Positions 14,085 through 18,425 of a DNA stretch of 18,425 bases are shown here, piece after piece; the first letter of the stretch is position 1, and each line of letters starts with the position of its first letter. This DNA is from Candidatus Dojkabacteria bacterium (GTDB lineage Bacteria > Patescibacteriota > Dojkabacteria > B142 > WJKM01). The translations under genes and the position numbers were made by a program. A model generated the notes under the pieces. That model made no database searches, had not been told where the DNA came from, and saw only the letters and a program-made list of their open reading frames with translations. The stretch is taken from assembly GCA_020429465.1 (NCBI GenBank), contig JAGQLH010000018.1, positions 1-18,425 on the forward strand. Direction: 5' to 3'.

Positions 14085-15159
14085 TAATATTACCGATAAG
14101 TTGATAAATTGGCAAAATTACAGTAAGCGCTAATCCTCCTATCATAACTCCGATCATGATCATAAGCATTGGCTCTAGTAATGTGGTTAAATTAGAACTT
14201 ATTTCTTTTACCTCTTCCGTGTAAAATTGATACAAGTATTCAAGGTTATTCTCAAGATTTCCAGTTGCTTCTCCCACTTCTACCATTTTTATATAAGTAT
14301 TCGGAAATTGATCGGGGTATTTACTTAGCGAAAACGCTAATGTGTTACCTGCTTTAATACTTTCATGTACCTCTTGAACAGTTTTTTTATACACGGAATT
14401 AGTTGTTGTATTTGCAGCAATGTACATTCCTTCGGATAGTGGGATTCCACTTGCGAGTAAGATTCCCAATGTTCTTGAGAATGATGAAATGAGGTTACTC
14501 TTATTTAGTTGTTTAAATACTGGAATTTTTAAAATTAATCTATCCTTGAATCGTTTACCACTTTCTGTTTTCAAAAACATATTAATCCCAATAATAAGAA
14601 CAATGATTCCAATTACGATAAGAACTATGTTCTCTCGGAACCATGCAGCTCCATTTATGATGGCAAGGGTGGTTGGAGGAGGATCATCAAATGAAGTAAA
14701 AACACTCTCAAGTCGGGGTAAAACAAAAAAGGCTACACCAATAATTTCCATCATGGTAACAACAACAACGATCATTGGGTAAATAAGGGCGCCTTTAATT
14801 TTCTTCTGAAGTTCGTATGCTTCTTTTAAATAGTCTGCAAGGTAGAGTAAATTTTTTTCTAAAGTTCCCCCCTGCTCCCCGATTTCAACGATGGAAATCA
14901 CAATATCGGTAAAGACATCACGGTGACTACTCATCGATTCTGAAAGAGTTTTTCCTGACAATACATCTTTTAAAATTTGCATGTATGCTTCACTGAGTTT
15001 TGCATCAATTTTTTGTTCACCGAGTATTTTTAAAATATCGGAAAGTGACAAACTAGAACGCAACATAGTTGCGAAATGATGAATGGAAAGTGCGACAGCT
15101 ACAGGAGAAACTTTGTGGAATAGATAAAAATTTTTTCCTTTACTTAATTGGATAATCAT
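14077..15159 (-). CDS. pilC: Type IV pilus inner-membrane platform protein
   Basis: PilC/GspF is the membrane platform that couples the assembly ATPase to pilin insertion. The 360-aa protein has two related GspF domains: the first around residues 28-150 with FATMLRSSLSLSDIL and EIGEQGGTLEKNL, the second around 225-350 with FSRTLGILLASGIPLSEG and EVGEATGNLENNL. Membrane segments are seen at about 126-150, 180-203 and near the C-terminus (MLMIMIGVMIGGLALTVILP). It is slightly shorter than most PilC proteins (about 400 aa) because the N-terminal cytoplasmic extension is reduced. It follows pilB by 21 bases and overlaps the GspH-like gene. Confidence 0.96.
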   Translation of the reverse strand: MIIQLSKGKNFYLFHKVSPVAVALSIHHFATMLRSSLSLSDILKILGEQKIDAKLSEAYMQILKDVLSGKTLSESMSSHRDVFTDIVISIVEIGEQGGTLEKNLLYLADYLKEAYELQKKIKGALIYPMIVVVVTMMEIIGVAFFVLPRLESVFTSFDDPPPTTLAIINGAAWFRENIVLIVIGIIVLIIGINMFLKTESGKRFKDRLILKIPVFKQLNKSNLISSFSRTLGILLASGIPLSEGMYIAANTTTNSVYKKTVQEVHESIKAGNTLAFSLSKYPDQFPNTYIKMVEVGEATGNLENNLEYLYQFYTEEVKEISSNLTTLLEPMLMIMIGVMIGGLALTVILPIYQLIGNINA

Positions 15160-15180
15160 AGGCAGTTTATATGAGCAATA

Positions 15181-16524
15181 TTAGACCTTTAACGCAGTAA
15201 CTCTGTTTACTTCGGAAATACTAGTAACACCAGCGCGCAATTTATTTATACCATCTTCTACAATCAAGACCAACCCCTCTTTCCGGGCAATTTCAAAAAT
15301 TTTATCGGCGTTGGCATTGTCAGTAATCGCATCTCGGATATCTTTGGTTATTTGTAATGTTTCATAGAGACCGATTCGTCCTTGGAAACCGTCTGTGCAG
15401 TTTGCACACCCCTTCTCTCTAAATAATTGTTCACCCACTTTTAAATATCTCCCGATATCTGGACGCACTCTATTAATTGCGGTAAGATCTTGTTCTGTTA
15501 CCACATATGGTTGTCTGCATGTTTCACAAAGTTTACGGGCAAGACGCTGTGCAATTACAAGGTTGACAGTTGAAGCTACCAAAAATGGTTCGATTCCCAT
15601 ATCAATGAGACGAGGAATAGTTGTAACTGAGTCATTAGTATGAAGTGTAGAAAGTACTAAATGTCCTGTCATGGCGGCATTGGTTGCAATACGCGCAGTT
15701 TCTCCATCACGGATCTCTCCGACCATAACAATATCCGGGTCTTGACGTAAGATTGAACGTAACCCACTTGCAAAGGTAAGATCAGCTTTTGTATTAATTT
15801 GAATGTGATTTACACCAACAATATTGTACTCAACAGGATCTTCTACAGTGGTTATGTTTACTTCTGGTGAATTTAGAAGCTTTAAGATAGCGTAAAGTGT
15901 AGTTGTTTTTCCTGATCCGGTTGGTCCTACTGTTAGGATGGTACCGTATGGTTTTTGGTATGCTCTTTGTACCATCTCAAAGTCTTGTCCTACGAGTCCC
16001 AAATCTTTCAGTTCAAATGACCTACCATCCTGAGTAAGAAGACGAAATACAACCTTTTCACCATGTGTTGTAGGGAGAATTGAGACACGAGTATCAACTT
16101 TCTTTCCCTCATCTAATTTAAACGAAATACGACCATCTTGCGGCGCGAAGTGTTCATCTGTCCGCAGTTTTCCAGCGATTTTAATTTTGAAAATTAGTGA
16201 TTGTTCATACTCTTTTTGGATAGACCAGGATTCACGCAAAATACCATCAATACGTAATCTGACACGTACACGTTTTGGTTCAGGTTCAATATGGATATCT
16301 GAAGCACGTTGGTCAAGTGCTGCTGTAATAATACTATTGAGAAGCTTCTCAATACTTATGAGTTTTTTTACTTCCCCCGTCTTGCCGTCGCCCTTCCCTT
16401 CTTTGGGCTGGTCGTTAGTAGGTTGCTGTTGCTGGGCTTGCTGCTGCTGAGCCTGTTGTTGCTGCGGATTCGGGTTCTGTACCTGCTGAGCAGGTTGCTG
16501 TTGATTGGGCAGTTGTTGGTCCAT
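15181..16524 (-). CDS. pilB: Type IV pilus assembly ATPase with Gln-rich N-terminus
   Basis: This hexameric GspE/PilB ATPase powers pilus extension. It is 447 aa with Walker A GPTGSGKTT from residue 200, the aspartate box around ITTVEDPVEYN, Walker B DIVMVGEIRD (264-273), and the His box GHLVLSTLHTND. Four zinc-binding cysteines lie in CETC (333-336) and CANC (373-376). The GspE N2-type domain with SDIHIEPEPKRVRVRLRIDG starts near residue 75. The usual N1/MshEN domain, about 150 residues that in other PilBs bind c-di-GMP or the platform, is missing. In its place is a low-complexity stretch of about 45 residues, mostly Gln, Pro and Asn. The gene has its own promoter and lies downstream of pilA after a terminator. 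Confidence 0.96.
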   Translation of the reverse strand: MDQQLPNQQQPAQQVQNPNPQQQQAQQQQAQQQQPTNDQPKEGKGDGKTGEVKKLISIEKLLNSIITAALDQRASDIHIEPEPKRVRVRLRIDGILRESWSIQKEYEQSLIFKIKIAGKLRTDEHFAPQDGRISFKLDEGKKVDTRVSILPTTHGEKVVFRLLTQDGRSFELKDLGLVGQDFEMVQRAYQKPYGTILTVGPTGSGKTTTLYAILKLLNSPEVNITTVEDPVEYNIVGVNHIQINTKADLTFASGLRSILRQDPDIVMVGEIRDGETARIATNAAMTGHLVLSTLHTNDSVTTIPRLIDMGIEPFLVASTVNLVIAQRLARKLCETCRQPYVVTEQDLTAINRVRPDIGRYLKVGEQLFREKGCANCTDGFQGRIGLYETLQITKDIRDAITDNANADKIFEIARKEGLVLIVEDGINKLRAGVTSISEVNRVTALKV

Positions 16525-16559
16525 TTATCAAAAATCGTAGCTTTGAAATCAGTAGTTCT

Positions 16560-16588
16560 ATTATGCAATGTGATTGAGATTTTGTCCA
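16560..16588 (-). promoter_or_regulatory. Promoter of the pilB-pilC-minor pilin operon
   Basis: TGGACA (16588-16583), a 17-nt spacer and CATAAT (16565-16560) each match the sigma70 consensus at five of six positions. The promoter lies just past the pilA terminator. Transcription would begin near 16553, about 29 nt before the pilB ATG. Confidence 0.65.
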
Positions 16589-16608
16589 CTAAATAAGGGG
16601 TGAAAGAA

Positions 16609-16652
16609 AATCCTCTCACAGAAAAGTGTGCACTTAGTTCTGTGAGAGGATT
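16609..16652 (-). terminator. Terminator hairpin between pilA and pilB
   Basis: AATCCTCTCACAGA (16609-16622) and its perfect complement (16639-16652) make a 14-bp stem. The 16-nt loop contains the inner inverted repeat AAGTG-TG-CACTT. Read from pilA, the stem is followed by TTTTCTTT, so it should end or strongly reduce pilA transcription before pilB. It can also stabilise the 3' end of an abundant pilin mRNA. Confidence 0.85.
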
Positions 16653-16683
16653 GAATTGATTAGAGATTCTTTAAAACTCTATT

Positions 16684-17181
16684 TTATCGACTTACCTGTA
16701 CAGTTGTTCCTTCAGCAAGAGGAGCAAATAGTGTAAGACGTGTTGCTGATTCAGCACACATTCTGTAACCACTTACACCACCAGCAGTTGAATCCTGTGG
16801 ATCTTCTGGAATAGATGCTAGGTATGTTGGGGCAAGAATTGTTTCTCCGTCCCATTCTGCATCTCCTGTAACAGTAGAGTCTCCTACTGCCCAACCATCA
16901 GTTGCACCATATGTACCACATGGAGCATTAGTTGCATTAAACGCATCTCCGTCATCGGCATCTACGTATCCTGAAAGTGAAGCACCAGCAACGATATCTT
17001 GTGAGATAGCGTTAAGGATCTGTGTTACCTCAGATCGTCGCTCAGAGTTTCTTGCATCCTGGAAGTTTTGCGCAGGATTGATCGCGATAATGGTTACCGC
17101 TGCAAGAATTGCGATAAGCCCAATTACTACAAGAATTTCAATAAGGGTGAAACCTTGTAGGTTATTTCCTCGTTTTGCCAT
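16684..17181 (-). CDS. pilA: Major type IV pilin
   Basis: The 165-aa prepilin has leader MAKRGNNLQG with cleavage after Gly10 and the mature start FTLIEILVVIGLIAILAAV, with Glu at +5. The following INPAQNFQDARNSERRSEV is the pattern of pilins from Patescibacteria. The globular part has one early Cys (NAPCGTYG) and one late Cys (YRMCAES) that could close a disulfide loop. PDPQ-like residues (SIPEDPQD) before it recall the structural loops of other bacterial pilins. It has a consensus promoter and a separate terminator, so it is likely to be expressed more strongly than the assembly genes. It is the first gene of the pilus locus and divergent from the LamG-type surface protein. Confidence 0.93.
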   Translation of the reverse strand: MAKRGNNLQGFTLIEILVVIGLIAILAAVTIIAINPAQNFQDARNSERRSEVTQILNAISQDIVAGASLSGYVDADDGDAFNATNAPCGTYGATDGWAVGDSTVTGDAEWDGETILAPTYLASIPEDPQDSTAGGVSGYRMCAESATRLTLFAPLAEGTTVQVSR

Positions 17182-17307
17182 TGTGAGAAAAATATAAAAA
17201 ATAAAAGTAACCTAGTTAACGTGCACGCAACAGTGATTAGTATGTAATCCGTGCTGATTTATTAAGGTAAATCCGGCAGTGAATTTAACCCGAAACCATT
17301 CGTTAAC
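17182..17307 (-). other. Structured 5' leader of pilA
   Basis: If transcription begins near 17307, the pilA mRNA has an untranslated leader of about 126 nt, long for this window. It can form a GATTTA/TAAATC hairpin (17273-17256) that extends by CCG/CGG (17276-17274 with 17251-17249), and a GATTA/TAATC hairpin (17249-17235) that overlaps it by one base. The 30 bases before the ATG are a T/A-rich unpaired stretch without a Shine-Dalgarno sequence. No known riboswitch class was recognised. Confidence 0.45.
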
Positions 17308-17313
17308 AAATTC

Positions 17314-17342
17314 AGTATAGAAAGAGTTACATACCCTGTCAA
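17314..17342 (-). promoter_or_regulatory. pilA promoter
   Basis: TTGACA (17342-17337), exactly 17 nt, and TATACT (17319-17314) on the minus strand form a near-perfect sigma70 promoter, the strongest in the window. This fits an abundant major pilin. Confidence 0.8.
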
Positions 17343-17390
17343 TTCAATAGGTCTATTTTTTATTGTTATTTGTAGAGAAATATATTCTTC

Positions 17391-17432
17391 TTGAATAGAG
17401 GCGTTGACCGATTATAGTGTTCTTGGTAAATT
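17391..17432 (+). promoter_or_regulatory. Possible promoter of the LamG surface protein (two alternatives)
   Basis: Two overlapping candidates exist on the plus strand: TTGAAT (17391-17396) with TATAGT (17413-17418) at 16-nt spacing, and TTGACC (17404-17409) with TAAATT (17427-17432) at 17-nt spacing. Either would give a short leader before the ATG at 17459. The rest of the gap back to the pilA promoter (17343-17390) is AT-rich with nothing recognised. Confidence 0.4.
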
Positions 17433-17458
17433 AAATAGATTTAATTACTGCACATATA

Positions 17459-18425
17459 ATGAAAAGAATTCCTCTCATTCAGTTTGGGAAGCTAATAGTT
17501 TTCCTTACAATCTTTTTCTTTACGACTCAATTTTCTTTTGCTGCACCAACTTCATTGTTGTTCCATGGGACTGGAGAAGGTGACGTGGACCGGCTAAAAA
17601 TTGTAGTTGCCTACCCTACCAAACCGGTAGATGTTGGAGAAGATTTCACTATTGAGTGGTGGATGAAAGCATCTATTAATAATAATCAAGGAGAGTGTGT
17701 GGATGAACTTGATGATGGATGGTCGTATGGAAATATACTTTTTGATAGAGAGATTTTTGGAAATGGAGCTTTTGGATCATATGGTATTGCCCTAGGAAGT
17801 GGAAGAATATCATTTGGTGTTCATAATGGTACCTGGGGAAAGACGGTATGTGGAAGTACTTATGTCGCCGACAATCAATGGCACCATATTGCAGTTACAA
17901 GAGAAATGGATTCAGGAACAATGAAGATATTTGTTGATGGGGAATTGGATACAACAGGAATTGGACCAAGTGGAAATGTAAGCTATAACTACGGTGGAGG
18001 TGAAGGTGGAACGGGACAATTTTATCTTGTTGTCGGAGCTGAAAAGTATGATTTAGATTCTGAATTGTTTCCTCCCTACTCTGGCCGAATTGATGAAATC
18101 CGATTTTCTGGTGTAATTCGATATGATTCAAATTTCTTGCCACAGACCGAACCGTTTGAAACTGATGAAGATACACTTGCATTATTCCATCTTGATGAGG
18201 GAACTGGCACATCGGTTAATGATACATCAGGTGCGCTTGGTGGACCTAGTCCTGGTGCAATTCAAGTTGGAGGTAGCCCAGAAGGTCCCGAATGGTCGTC
18301 TGATTCACCGTTTGATATTTCTACAATTGATAGCTCAACAGGTGGTAGTTCATCTGGGTCTGGAGGAGGTTCAGGAGGTAGCGGTGGTGGGTCTGGAGGG
18401 AGCTCATCCTCTGGGGGCACAACAG
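17459..18425 (+). CDS. Secreted LamG/concanavalin-fold surface protein (3' end cut off)
   Basis: The frame opens at ATG 17459 and runs to the window end without a stop, 322 codons so far. Residues 1-29 are a signal peptide: basic start MKRIPL, hydrophobic LIVFLTIFFFTTQ, and a likely cleavage near FSFAAP. Residues about 30-265 have the hallmarks of a LamG (Laminin_G_3) lectin-like beta-sandwich: FTIEWWMKA near the front, ADNQWHHIAVTRE, MKIFVDGEL, YSGRIDEIRFS and LALFHLDEGTGT. From about residue 295 a Gly/Ser-rich linker (GSGGGSGGSGGG and more) leads toward a missing C-terminal part. Such proteins bind carbohydrate or other surface ligands; the ligand is unknown. It is divergent from pilA and may belong to the same cell-surface programme. 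There is no Shine-Dalgarno sequence. Confidence 0.82.
   Translation, partial: MKRIPLIQFGKLIVFLTIFFFTTQFSFAAPTSLLFHGTGEGDVDRLKIVVAYPTKPVDVGEDFTIEWWMKASINNNQGECVDELDDGWSYGNILFDREIFGNGAFGSYGIALGSGRISFGVHNGTWGKTVCGSTYVADNQWHHIAVTREMDSGTMKIFVDGELDTTGIGPSGNVSYNYGGGEGGTGQFYLVVGAEKYDLDSELFPPYSGRIDEIRFSGVIRYDSNFLPQTEPFETDEDTLALFHLDEGTGTSVNDTSGALGGPSPGAIQVGGSPEGPEWSSDSPFDISTIDSSTGGSSSGSGGGSGGSGGGSGGSSSSGGTT

Noticed and set aside
16384..16520. Repeat-like CTG/TTG blocks considered as a CRISPR or tandem repeat array
   Set aside because: The units are short, irregular and in frame with pilB; they encode the Gln/Pro-rich tail and have no spacers.
16368..16619. Open frames on both strands around the pilB N-terminus rich in Leu or Ser
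   Set aside because: They are frame-shifted readings of the CAG/CTG-type repeats encoding the Gln-rich PilB tail and of the terminator hairpin.
17215..17307. Two GTTAAC palindromes (17215-17220 and 17302-17307) in the pilA leader as operator sites
   Set aside because: Six-base palindromes are too common in AT-rich DNA, and there is no further symmetry around them.
17895..18212. 105-aa minus-strand frame rich in His and Gln
   Set aside because: It is antisense to the LamG gene, whose frame has clear signal peptide and domain motifs; the antisense frame has no start context or domain.

Overview
The window looks like a chromosomal segment from an AT-rich, gene-dense bacterium, most likely a member of the Patescibacteria/CPR. 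The reasons are the major pilin type (FTLIEILVVIG helix followed by INPAQNF and a dense ARNSERRSE stretch), the compact type IV pilus operon with very large minor pilins, overlapping or nearly abutting genes, and the absence of a well-placed Shine-Dalgarno sequence before any gene. The lineage is an inference; no rRNA or tRNA gene is present to fix it.

Left edge (2-1537, + strand): the 3' part of a membrane-anchored, extracytoplasmic transglutaminase-like protein. Next (8056 down to 1557, - strand): ung, a CtlX-like amidinotransferase-fold hydrolase, then argG-argH-argS. These last three form a compact cluster that would turn citrulline into argininosuccinate, arginine and arginyl-tRNA(Arg).

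The 370-nt gap between ctlX and argG is the most remarkable part. In transcription order it holds (1) a sigma70-like promoter, (2) a T-box riboswitch with a canonical GGGTGGTACCACG element, a stem III hairpin and a strong intrinsic terminator, and (3) a 24-codon leader ORF with three consecutive arginine codons (CGT CGC AGA) plus two more. The leader ORF is followed by mutually exclusive 1:2, 2:3 and 3:4 RNA pairings ending in a second terminator, as in a classical ribosome-mediated attenuator. Two different sensors of arginine-tRNA status thus appear to sit in series in front of one operon, which would act as an AND gate for arginine starvation.

Right half (17181 down to 8793, - strand): a type IV pilus locus. 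pilA (major pilin) has its own perfect promoter and a structured leader and is followed by a 14-bp terminator hairpin. A second promoter then drives pilB, pilC and five minor pilins: a GspH/FimT type, a 651-aa pilin with LVIVD beta-propeller repeats, a PilW/GspJ type, a PilX/GspK-like protein and a second 655-aa LVIVD pilin. The two giant pilins are paralogues and are good candidates for a pilus-tip adhesin. A short prepilin peptidase gene (pilD) lies convergent to this operon on the + strand, divergent from ung. At the right edge (17459 onward, + strand), divergent from pilA, a secreted LamG-fold surface protein with a Gly/Ser-rich linker runs off the window.

No mobile elements, CRISPR arrays, tRNAs or rRNAs were seen.
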